Made by a program: the position numbers and the translations under genes
Part shown: piece after piece, positions 1-5,316 of the stretch
How positions within the stretch are numbered: the first letter of the stretch is position 1
Layout of the letters: every line of letters begins with the position of its first letter
The notes under the pieces: model-generated
Database searches by the model: none
What the model was told of the DNA's origin: nothing
The model's input: only the letters and a program-made list of their open reading frames with translations
Assembly (NCBI GenBank): GCA_021796315.1
Contig: JAJYOH010000409.1
Span: forward strand, 1 to 5,718
Direction of reading: 5' to 3'
Length of the DNA: 5,718 nt
Origin: Chloroflexota bacterium
GTDB taxonomy: Bacteria > Chloroflexota > Anaerolineae > Anaerolineales > Villigracilaceae

Positions 1-134
1 CTGGCGGACTCGGCGTATTGCCACGTCAAGCGTCCATCGCCGCAGCCGATCTCCAGCACGCGCTTATCCGTGAAGTCGGCGAAGCGATGAAGATATTTTG
101 TCTCTGTCCGTTCGGGGTCTTTTTGGAGGGTCAT
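1..134 (-). CDS. SAM-dependent class I methyltransferase, N-terminal 44 codons only
   Basis: This gene starts at an ATG at 134 and runs off the left edge, so only the N-terminus is visible. Residues 26-36 read VLEIGCGDGRL, the classic motif I (E/DxGxGxG) that binds S-adenosylmethionine in Rossmann-fold methyltransferases. The preceding stretch, with 'TETKYLHRFADFTDKRVLEIG', is typical of the Methyltransf_11/25 type of small enzyme. The purine-rich stretch AAGAGAAC lies just before the ATG and may serve as a weak ribosome binding site. The substrate cannot be told, because the specificity-giving part lies outside the window. The stop codon of the upstream NUDIX gene is only 16 bases away, so the two could be co-transcribed. 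Base composition here is GC-richer than in the NUDIX gene, suggesting this gene belongs to the resident chromosome. Confidence 0.85.
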   Translation of the reverse strand, partial: MTLQKDPERTETKYLHRFADFTDKRVLEIGCGDGRLTWQYAESA

Positions 135-150
135 GTTCTCTTAGAAAGAA

Positions 151-1359
151 TCAATTCGTAAATGCTTTTATAACCTGTTTTTCAGGGAAGAAGGTCAGTA
201 GTGAAAAAATCAAGCATATCGGAGCAGCAGGCGTCATGTGGTCAATTCCTACAAGTTTGATGAATTGCGACACGCTTTTAGGATTAAAATCGATGAACTG
301 TAGATTATTGGATTCCCAACGATCCCTTGCCCTAGCAGACAAAATGCTATATTCCAAGTCGTTTTGTGTATGTGGGACTTTCAATACACCTAACAGATCT
401 GGGTCCATAGTTGCTTTATGAATTCCCAAAGCAAAAAATTTTATCCCATTAGGCGCTATATCGATTCCTAGTTCTTCTTTAGCCCCACGTACAACCGTGT
501 GAAAAGGATCTAACAGTAAGGTGCTATTGTCAAGTGTTTCCTTTTTATCGTGAACTGGTTCAATACCTTCCCCAATGGTGGCAAGGAAAAGGTTTTGTAA
601 TTGAGCCTCTGTCTTATTGCGTTTTACTATAACTACTTTGTCGTCAGATGTAATTAACGTAATTTCAACACCTAAAACACCACAAACGATAGGACTATCA
701 TAACTTCGCGACATAACATTGAATCTTGAACGAAGTTCAAGGGACCGACCTTGATTATCCTTGAGTTCATGTAACCTATCCCTCAGGAGTAATTCCTGAG
801 AAGCACGGTATTGATGGTAATTTGCATAACCTGTCTTTATTATTAATTCATCATTTATCTCAATGGACGGTATTGCTCCCAGGAGTCTTGCTTTTGGTCT
901 TGGCTCAAAAGGCTGATTTTTAGCTGTAGCCTGTGCTTTGAGTTCTTTCACTGTAGCGGCAAACAGTTTCTTGAGTTCATTTGGCGGCGTAAAAACATTT
1001 GTGGGGTCATGAATGCAACGAATTTTAGGATAAGATACTATCCCAGTGCCGTAGATTGGGATGTAGTCTTGGGTCTTTAACCAGCCAAACAAAAAACCTT
1101 GATTTTCCAATAAATCTAAAGGAGCTTCTATCAAGATGTCTTTAGCTGAATAATTGATATCAGTCGCTATGTATATTCGTGGGCGATTAGGATGAGGAGA
1201 CTTCCAAATACCCCTTCTTTGCCACGAGAATCCTATTCTACTGAAAACGCTCTTAAACATGTTGATAATAAGTTCTAGAATATTCTCCAAGACTGCGCCC
1301 AAAATCGCGCCTATTATCAAGGGAATGATATTAGCAGGGTTTCTAAGCCAATCCGACAT
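151..1359 (-). CDS. Membrane-anchored NUDIX-like protein, possible orphan defence effector
   Basis: A 402-residue protein. Residues 11-35 form one hydrophobic helix, a likely membrane anchor, and basic residues (KSVFSRIGFSWQRR) follow it, which suggests the bulk is cytoplasmic. Residues 50-220 are a middle region I do not recognise. Residues 225-325 look like a NUDIX fold: beta strands at VCGVLGVEITLI and VVIVKRN, then TIGEG (261-265), and a degenerate NUDIX helix at 286-300 (FHTVVRGAKEELGID). The helix keeps R291, E295, E296 and G298 of the RExxEExG core, but has Gly292 where the first Glu normally stands, and about 25 residues separate GEG from the helix. This matches my memory of the SMODS-associated NUDIX family (Pfam Sa_NUDIX), which occurs with N-terminal membrane helices in CD-NTase (CBASS-like) operons. 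No cyclase is present here. The start is supported by GGAGGT three bases upstream. The gene is AT-rich compared with its neighbours, which suggests horizontal gain. NUDIX-like fold: fairly sure. Defence role: speculative. Confidence 0.8.
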   Translation of the reverse strand: MSDWLRNPANIIPLIIGAILGAVLENILELIINMFKSVFSRIGFSWQRRGIWKSPHPNRPRIYIATDINYSAKDILIEAPLDLLENQGFLFGWLKTQDYIPIYGTGIVSYPKIRCIHDPTNVFTPPNELKKLFAATVKELKAQATAKNQPFEPRPKARLLGAIPSIEINDELIIKTGYANYHQYRASQELLLRDRLHELKDNQGRSLELRSRFNVMSRSYDSPIVCGVLGVEITLITSDDKVVIVKRNKTEAQLQNLFLATIGEGIEPVHDKKETLDNSTLLLDPFHTVVRGAKEELGIDIAPNGIKFFALGIHKATMDPDLLGVLKVPHTQNDLEYSILSARARDRWESNNLQFIDFNPKSVSQFIKLVGIDHMTPAAPICLIFSLLTFFPEKQVIKAFTN

Positions 1360-1406
1360 TTGACCTCCATACGATAATACGCGGATATTTGTTATTTAAT
1401 GAAAAC

Positions 1407-1415
1407 AGTATAGCA
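1407..1415 (-). promoter_or_regulatory. Extended -10 promoter for the NUDIX-like gene
   Basis: Read on the minus strand, the bases are TGCTATACT. This is a TGn extension followed by a five-of-six match to TATAAT. No good -35 box stands 16-18 bases upstream, as is common for extended -10 promoters. Transcription would start near 1400, leaving a leader of about 40 bases before the NUDIX ATG. The surrounding 1360-1477 gap is AT-rich and holds no other gene. It implies that the NUDIX gene, and perhaps the methyltransferase after it, is transcribed independently of the TfoX remnant. Confidence 0.5.
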
Positions 1416-1477
1416 TATACCTTTTAGCTGGCTATTAACACCTTCGCTCTGCGAATCCTTTTGACTAACCATCTTCG

Positions 1478-1830
1478 TTACTTCTTCGGCAACGACTTTG
1501 CAAACGTCAACCCTTTTTCCATCCAACCTTCCAGCGCCTTCTCGGATTTATAACCTTCCGCCGAAACATAAATCCAACCAGACATCGGTCGGCCTGAATA
1601 ATCGAACACGCGCACATTCTTTTGCTTCAAGGCCTTTTCAAACTCCTTATCACTCAGGCGCACGATCAAATCGTCTTTGATGATCCCGCAAGCCATGCCT
1701 GCCCTGAGCCTGTCGAAGGGTTGCCATTAACTAAAAATCCAACGCCGCCGAACATCTTTTTCTCGGTTACGCCGCGCCTTGATTTCAATTGCACTCTCAT
1801 GCGCTCTGCGAGTTCTTCGTTGTAAGCCAT
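1478..1830 (-). pseudogene. TfoX N-terminal-domain protein, split by a 23-base repeat insertion
   Basis: Joining two reading frames gives a complete TfoX_N-domain protein of about 110 residues. The first part (1830 to the insertion) reads MAYNEELAERM...VTEKKMFGGVGFLVNGN. The second (from 1696) reads MACGIIKDDL...GRPMSGWIYV...GLTFAKSLPKK. In intact relatives NGN runs directly into MACG. Here 23 extra bases (1697-1719) lie exactly at that joint and, not being a multiple of three, throw the frame. The first frame then reads through PSTGSGQAWLAG and stops at 1666. The ATG at 1830 is preferred over upstream ATGs because AGGAG lies five bases before it and it matches the family start. The second frame begins with a native Met preceded by AGGGCAGGC, so separate translation of the 72-residue C-terminal part (1478-1696) is conceivable. 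Stand-alone TfoX_N proteins have no well-established function; in the full-length relative TfoX/Sxy, competence regulation is known. A one-base assembly error would restore the frame with an eight-residue insert. Confidence 0.8.
1697..1720. repeat. Short palindromic repeat inserted in the TfoX-domain gene
   Basis: On the minus strand the core is CCTTCGACAGGCTCAGGG, followed by CAGGC. The ends pair (CCCT with AGGG) around opposed GA bases and a short loop, so it forms a small imperfect hairpin. Comparison with the TfoX_N protein pattern places the insertion borders to within a base. From memory, this sequence recurs in many environmental genomes and is visible in databases as PSTGSGQA or PEPVEG peptides in unrelated proteins; that is recollection, not a search. 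Only one copy lies in this window. Confidence 0.75.
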
Positions 1831-1870
1831 GTCAACTCCTAACTCGAACAAGTCGAAACCAAAAGACTTA

Positions 1871-1935
1871 TCGCGAAGATCGCTAAGAGCGCGAAATTTT
1901 AAAAGAATTTCTTTGCGTTCTTCACGTGCTTAGCG
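1871..1935. repeat. Imperfect inverted repeat after the alcohol dehydrogenase
   Basis: CGCTAAG at 1881-1887 is mirrored by CTTAGCG at 1929-1935. Inside, CGC/GCG (1890-1892, 1915-1917) and GAAATT/AATTTC (1893-1898, 1906-1911) pair around the AT-rich core TTTTAAAA. The arms are not in perfect register. It occupies most of the gap between the alcohol dehydrogenase stop (1947) and the TfoX-domain start (1830). It could act as a transcript end or processing structure for the dehydrogenase mRNA, but there is no run of T after a strong GC stem, so it is not a textbook intrinsic terminator. It resembles dispersed 'GCAAAGA/TCTTTGC' intergenic repeats I recall from environmental genomes. Confidence 0.5.
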
Positions 1936-1946
1936 GTTCAGTACTT

Positions 1947-2996
1947 TTAACCCACGCGCAAAACCTTCGATCCTCGAATTTTACCCTGCTTCATTTCGAC
2001 CAGCGCGCGGTTGGCATCCTTCAAATTAAACTCCTGAAACTCCGGCCTGATGTCCGCCTTTGCTGCCAACTGCAAAAACTCGCGCACGTCCGCGCGCGTC
2101 ACATTTGCCACCGACTTGATCTCCTTCTCCATCCACAACTGCGACGGATAATCCAGCTTCATCAAAACTTCCTTGTCGGCTTCCTCTTTGCGGATGGCAT
2201 TGACCACGACTCTTCCGCCCGGACTCAAATGCTTCAGCGCTTCCATTACCGGACCCCAAACCGGAGTCGTGTCAATGACCGCTTCCAACTCTGTTGGCGG
2301 ATTCTGATCAATCGTCCCGGCCCAGGCTGCTCCCAGCAAAAGAGCGAATTCGCGTTCCTCGGCATTTCTGCTGAACACAAATATTTCTGTGTTCGGGTAT
2401 TTGTACTTCGCCATTTTCAATACGAGATGATTCGAGCCACCGAAACCGGTCAATCCAAGCGACTGACCATCTTCGATGTTTGCCAATTTCAACGCGCGAT
2501 ATCCGATCGCGCCCGCGCACAGCAACGGTGCAGCTTCCGCGTCGCTGAATGAACCTGGTATTAGATGAGCGAAGTCTGCGCGCACGGTCATGTATTCTGC
2601 ATAACCGCCGTTCGCGTCGCGGCCCGTTGCCTGGAATTTCTCGCAAAGATTTTCCCGCCCCGATTTGCAATATTCACATTGACCACAAGCGGAATAAATC
2701 CATGCGATGCCAACGCGTTGGCCTTTATGGAGTGCAGGAGCTTGCTCCTGCGTCCCCGACAGCAAGCTGTCGGACTCCAAAATAGTTCCAACAACTTGAT
2801 GTCCCAACACAACCGGCAATCTCGGCGGCGGAGTCCGCCCCTCGATTTCGTCCAGTTCCGTGTGGCAGACTCCGCACGCGGTGACTCGAATCAATATTTC
2901 GCCTTCGCCGATCTTTGGTTCGGGCAGGTTATCTAACGTAAGTGGTTTTGGATTTTTTGCGAGAGACGCAATCTCTCTCAACAGCATGGCTTTCAT
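1947..2996 (-). CDS. Zinc-dependent alcohol dehydrogenase, CAD2-like MDR family
   Basis: A 349-residue medium-chain dehydrogenase/reductase, expected to oxidise alcohols or reduce aldehydes with NAD(P)(H) in the cytoplasm; the physiological substrate cannot be told. Catalytic zinc ligands are C44 (ACGVCHTEL), H66 (GHQ) and C160 (PLLCAG). The structural zinc cluster is C104, C107, C110 and C118 (CGQCEYCKSGRENLC). A GLTGFGG dinucleotide-binding turn starts near residue 181. The pattern, including MKAM at the start, GYAEYM, CAGAIGYRALK, KSVANVTR and a GKIRGSKVLRV ending, fits the CAD2-like subgroup. Two oddities: the usual GHE motif reads GHQ (Q67), and residues 74-89 are encoded by a two-armed palindromic repeat in a loop that is normally shorter. 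The ATG at 2996 matches the family start and has a modest AGG about eight bases upstream. Its upstream neighbour, the membrane methyltransferase, ends 76 bases away on the same strand. Confidence 0.93.
   Translation of the reverse strand: MKAMLLREIASLAKNPKPLTLDNLPEPKIGEGEILIRVTACGVCHTELDEIEGRTPPPRLPVVLGHQVVGTILESDSLLSGTQEQAPALHKGQRVGIAWIYSACGQCEYCKSGRENLCEKFQATGRDANGGYAEYMTVRADFAHLIPGSFSDAEAAPLLCAGAIGYRALKLANIEDGQSLGLTGFGGSNHLVLKMAKYKYPNTEIFVFSRNAEEREFALLLGAAWAGTIDQNPPTELEAVIDTTPVWGPVMEALKHLSPGGRVVVNAIRKEEADKEVLMKLDYPSQLWMEKEIKSVANVTRADVREFLQLAAKADIRPEFQEFNLKDANRALVEMKQGKIRGSKVLRVG
2728..2779. repeat. Two-armed palindromic repeat inside the alcohol dehydrogenase gene
   Basis: TGGAGT (2728-2733) pairs with ACTCCA (2774-2779). 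Between them are two perfect 8-bp hairpins: GCAGGAGC-TT-GCTCCTGC (2734-2751) and CCGACAGC-AA-GCTGTCGG (2756-2773). A GTCC linker (2752-2755) can also pair with GGAC (2772-2775). The whole unit folds as a three-way junction in DNA or RNA. It encodes residues E74-L89 in frame, where relatives have a shorter loop between VVGT and RVG. The symmetry far exceeds what coding sequence would give by chance, so I read it as an inserted mobile palindromic element. Confidence 0.8.
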
Positions 2997-3013
2997 AATT
3001 CATACCTGCTCAA

Positions 3014-3068
3014 GCCGCCGTCCTTCGCGAAGCACTCCTGTGGAGCGGCGGCGAGACGCCGCCTGGAG
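3014..3068. repeat. Intergenic GC-rich palindrome cluster with GGAG borders
   Basis: This fills most of the 76-base gap between the membrane methyltransferase and the alcohol dehydrogenase. It contains GGCGGCG-AGA-CGCCGCC (3047-3063, a 7-bp stem), CTCC-TGT-GGAG (3035-3045) and the self-complementary CTTCGCGAAG (3023-3032). GCCGCCG (3014-3020) can compete for the CGGCGGC arm (3046-3052). No T-run follows the stem on either strand, so it is probably not an intrinsic terminator. It may dampen or process the polycistronic message. Its GGAG-plus-arm style resembles the repeat inside the dehydrogenase gene, though arm sequences differ. Confidence 0.65.
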
Positions 3069-3072
3069 CAAC

Positions 3073-3624
3073 CTAAAAAACATACGGAATGAACATCTTT
3101 GTCTGCTTCATGTACGATTGATATTCTACGCCAAAAGTTTGCGTGCATTCTCTTTCGTCGGCTTTGGCAGTAGCGATAAGAAAGAAGGTGGCGCCCATCG
3201 CGAGAATTATTCCAATCCACGATGGACTCTTGAAGAACACGCCCCAGGTTAGCAGGAACAACGAGCTGTATAAAGGATGGCGAATGTAATGATATATCCC
3301 GTCTGTTACAAGTCTTGTTGTTCTTTCAAAGGCAAGTAATTCCTGCTCGGTGCGTTGACTTTTATCTGGCCTGCCCGTTGAACGCAAAGCGCGGACTCCA
3401 GAGACCAGCGGAACGATACAAACGATCAATAAAATCCACGAGATGATTTGATGCCATGCAAATGGATCCACGAACCAAACGACGATGTTGAGCAGAATCA
3501 GTGCGGTCATTAATTCCCATGCAAAGAACCGAAAGAATCCGTGCGAGCGCGGCTTGAGCAGCGAAGCGCGTGAAATGAAAACCAATAACAAGGTGGAAAG
3601 AACGAAAACAATTATTTCCCACAT
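3073..3624 (-). CDS. Isoprenylcysteine carboxyl methyltransferase-family membrane protein
   Basis: A 183-residue integral membrane protein with hydrophobic segments near residues 2-18, 38-53, 60-77, 119-131 and 135-153. The C-terminal half carries the ICMT/PEMT family signature: LVTDGIYHYIRHPLYSS (RHPxY at 115-119), then acidic ADERE (155-159), FGVEYQSYM (164-172) and a terminal FIPYVF. In the family, this region binds S-adenosylmethionine at the membrane face and methylates a lipid-like or prenylated acceptor. Bacterial members are mostly uncharacterised, so the acceptor here is unknown. The ATG at 3624 is chosen over the GTG one codon earlier (3627) because GAGG then sits six bases upstream. 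upp ends 36 bases before the start on the same strand, consistent with co-transcription. Confidence 0.88.
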   Translation of the reverse strand: MWEIIVFVLSTLLLVFISRASLLKPRSHGFFRFFAWELMTALILLNIVVWFVDPFAWHQIISWILLIVCIVPLVSGVRALRSTGRPDKSQRTEQELLAFERTTRLVTDGIYHYIRHPLYSSLFLLTWGVFFKSPSWIGIILAMGATFFLIATAKADERECTQTFGVEYQSYMKQTKMFIPYVF

Positions 3625-3641
3625 CACTCACCTCGCTGGAT

Positions 3642-3662
3642 ACTGATCACTGATAACTGACT
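3642..3662. repeat. Three tandem ACTGAnn heptamers between upp and the methyltransferase
   Basis: The plus strand reads ACTGATC, ACTGATA, ACTGACT in exact 7-base steps, and the last unit overlaps the upp stop codon. It fills most of the 36-base gap ahead of the membrane methyltransferase. Similar TGATCACTGATAACTGA strings occur, as I recall, between genes of environmental bacteria. No function is evident. It is short enough that chance cannot be dismissed. Confidence 0.4.
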
Positions 3663-4287
3663 ATCCCGTTCCAAATTGCCTATCGCCCGCGTCGCCGAGT
3701 CCGGGCACAATGTAGGCGCGTTCATTCAAGTGATCGTCAATCGCGGCGAGATGAATGTCGATGTCGGGATGCGCTTTTTGCATGGCGGCGATTCCCTCCG
3801 GCGCGCCGATCAACCCGACGAACTTGATCTTCTTCACACCCCAGCGCTTTAAGACGTTAGCGGTGGCAGTGGCCGAACCACCGGTGGCCAGCATCGGGTC
3901 CAGAATGAGGCAAACGGATACAGTCGGCTCGATGGGCAGTTTGTTGTAGTATTCCACCGGCTTGAGGGTGTGTTCATCGCGGTAGAGTCCGATGTGCCAG
4001 ACTTCGGCGACGGGCATGAGTTCCCAGATGCCTTCGACCATGCCCAGCCCCGCGCGCAGAATCGGGACGAGACCAATCTTCTCTTTTAGTTCAAAGCCCG
4101 TCATTCTTGCCAGGGGCGTCTCCAGTTCGCGCGGCGTGATTGCCAGATCCGCAGTGGCTTCGTAGGCAAGAAGCGCTGCGATCTCGCGCACCAGCTCACG
4201 GAATTTTTTCGGTTCTGTATTTCTATCGCGCAGACGGGAAAGTTTGTGCAGGATGAGCGGGTGTTTGGAAGCCAGGACGTTTGACAT
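3661..4287 (-). CDS. upp: Uracil phosphoribosyltransferase
   Basis: A 208-residue cytoplasmic enzyme of pyrimidine salvage that converts uracil and PRPP to UMP and pyrophosphate. The length equals the family norm. Visible signatures are [22 protein letters not shown] (the RAG motif at 78-80), HIGLYRDE...[11 protein letters not shown] (98-118), the PRPP loop [11 protein letters not shown] (129-139) and the uracil-binding C-terminus [16 protein letters not shown] (192-207). The ATG at 4287 is preferred to in-frame starts further up because GGAGG lies just ahead of it, the family begins with MSNV, and a perfect -10 box falls inside any longer reading. It is the first gene of the leftward set (membrane methyltransferase and alcohol dehydrogenase follow). 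Neither neighbour has an obvious link to pyrimidine metabolism. No PyrR-type attenuator fits in the roughly 20-base leader. Confidence 0.97.
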   Translation of the reverse strand: MSNVLASKHPLILHKLSRLRDRNTEPKKFRELVREIAALLAYEATADLAITPRELETPLARMTGFELKEKIGLVPILRAGLGMVEGIWELMPVAEVWHIGLYRDEHTLKPVEYYNKLPIEPTVSVCLILDPMLATGGSATATANVLKRWGVKKIKFVGLIGAPEGIAAMQKAHPDIDIHLAAIDDHLNERAYIVPGLGDAGDRQFGTG

Positions 4288-4311
4288 TTTTCCTCCGGGA
4301 ATAGTTACTTT

Positions 4312-4317
4312 ATTATA
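4312..4317 (-). promoter_or_regulatory. -10 box of the upp promoter
   Basis: The minus strand reads a perfect TATAAT, 24 bases upstream of the upp ATG. The spacing predicts a start of transcription near 4305 and a leader of under 20 bases containing GGAGG. At 16-18 bases upstream the -35 region (around TGGGGC) matches TTGACA poorly, so an activator or a different sigma preference is possible. The box lies in the 102-base divergent gap shared with the radical SAM gene. Confidence 0.6.
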
Positions 4318-4378
4318 GCCTGAAGGTGATTTTTGCCCCATGACTTCCGCCGTCGTTTTTTGTAGACTAAAGGTGTGC

Positions 4379-4384
4379 AAGGAG
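4379..4384 (+). promoter_or_regulatory. Ribosome binding site fixing the radical SAM start
   Basis: AAGGAG lies five bases before the ATG at 4390. This favours that codon over the in-frame GTG at 4375, whose codons 2-3 would overlap the site. A weak candidate promoter, ATGACT (4340-4345) with TAGACT (4363-4368) at a 17-base spacing, stands upstream and would give a very short leader. Confidence 0.7.
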
Positions 4385-4389
4385 AACAA

Positions 4390-5298
4390 ATGAAACTTTC
4401 AGGTCTCCACATTTTATTGACGTACCAGTGCACCTACGAATGCGATCATTGTTTCGTGTGGGGGAGTCCGCAGCAACGCGGCGTGTTGTCCATCGAACAG
4501 ATCGAGCAAATTTTGAACCAGGCCAAAGACGCGGGCGTGGAATGGATCTACTTTGAGGGCGGCGAACCGTTTCTTTATTATGCCGTGTTGGTCAAAGGCG
4601 TGAAGAAAGCTGCTGAAATGAGCTTTCAAGTTGGCATCGTATCGAACGCGTATTGGGCAACGACGGTTGCAGATGCGGCGGAATGGCTGCAACCTTTTGC
4701 TGGGCGCCTCAGCGATTTAACGGTCAGCAGTGATCTTTATCATTGCGAAAAACGTCTGGGCGAGAATCCACAGAACGCGATGGTCGCCGCCAAATGGCTG
4801 AACATCCCGACCGGCATGATCAGCGTGGGGCAGCCCGAAGCGGAAGATGCTCCGCAGACGCACGGGCAAATTGAAGAACAGGGCGCGGTTATGTTTCGCG
4901 GACGCGCAGCTCGTAATCTGGCTCCGCACGCGCTGCATGAATCCTGGGATCAATTTACCGAGTGCCCTCACGAGGATTTGCGCGAGCCGGGACGCGTCCA
5001 TCTCGACCCGCTTGGGAATCTGCACATCTGCCAGGGACTCGTCATCGGGAATGTCTTTGAAAAACCGTTGAGGGAAATCTGTGAAAGTTACAACGCCGAC
5101 GCGCATCCGATTTGCGGGCCGTTGTTGGCAGGCGGCCCGGTTGATTTGGTCACTGAATATAACCTGCCGCACGAATCGACTTATGCAGACGCATGTCATC
5201 TCTGTTACGAGATGCGCTTTGCCTTGCGGGAAAGATTTCCGAAAATTCTCACGCCGGACCAAATGTATGGCGTGATGAAATCGCAGGGCGAGATGTGA
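4390..5298 (+). CDS. Radical SAM protein with SPASM-like C-terminal cysteines
   Basis: A 302-residue cytoplasmic iron-sulfur enzyme. C14, C18 and C21 (CTYECDHC) form the CxxxCxxC motif that binds the [4Fe-4S] cluster used to cleave S-adenosylmethionine, and GGEP (57-60) is the usual SAM-contact motif on the second strand. The central barrel continues through VSNAYW (84-89) and LTVSSDLYH (110-118). The C-terminal part has FRGRA (169-173), C192, [12 protein letters not shown] (203-214), C231, C242 and CHLC (269-272). That spread suggests an auxiliary cluster as in SPASM or twitch domains, which often modify peptides or proteins, but a full SPASM pattern is not evident and the substrate is unknown. 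No candidate precursor peptide is seen beside it. A small membrane protein follows after 18 bases and is likely in the same transcript. It is divergent from upp. Confidence 0.9.
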   Translation: MKLSGLHILLTYQCTYECDHCFVWGSPQQRGVLSIEQIEQILNQAKDAGVEWIYFEGGEPFLYYAVLVKGVKKAAEMSFQVGIVSNAYWATTVADAAEWLQPFAGRLSDLTVSSDLYHCEKRLGENPQNAMVAAKWLNIPTGMISVGQPEAEDAPQTHGQIEEQGAVMFRGRAARNLAPHALHESWDQFTECPHEDLREPGRVHLDPLGNLHICQGLVIGNVFEKPLREICESYNADAHPICGPLLAGGPVDLVTEYNLPHESTYADACHLCYEMRFALRERFPKILTPDQMYGVMKSQGEM

Positions 5299-5316
5299 AC
5301 ACGATACTGTAAAAAG

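Noticed and set aside
1926..2552. Long open frame on the plus strand opposite the alcohol dehydrogenase
   Set aside because: It is antisense to a gene with intact zinc motifs, and its protein shows no recognisable pattern. It is a by-product of GC-rich codon use.
2824..2842. GGCGG-AGT-CCGCC hairpin within the dehydrogenase gene, considered as another repeat
   Set aside because: It encodes the family-typical EGRTPPPR segment at normal length, so the symmetry is probably a codon-use coincidence.
3047..3063. Intrinsic terminator between the membrane methyltransferase and the dehydrogenase
   Set aside because: The 7-bp GC stem is strong, but neither strand has a T-run directly after it.
4288..4389. 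N-terminal extension of upp to 242 residues
   Set aside because: The extension contains the TATAAT box, has no family counterpart, and the ATG at 4287 has a strong GGAGG just before it.
4375..4389. GTG start for the radical SAM protein, five codons earlier
   Set aside because: It would place the AAGGAG ribosome binding site inside the coding region. The ATG at 4390 is correctly spaced from it.
4717..5262. Minus-strand frame of 181 codons opposite the radical SAM gene
   Set aside because: It overlaps a protein with clear CxxxCxxC and GGEP motifs and has no motif of its own.
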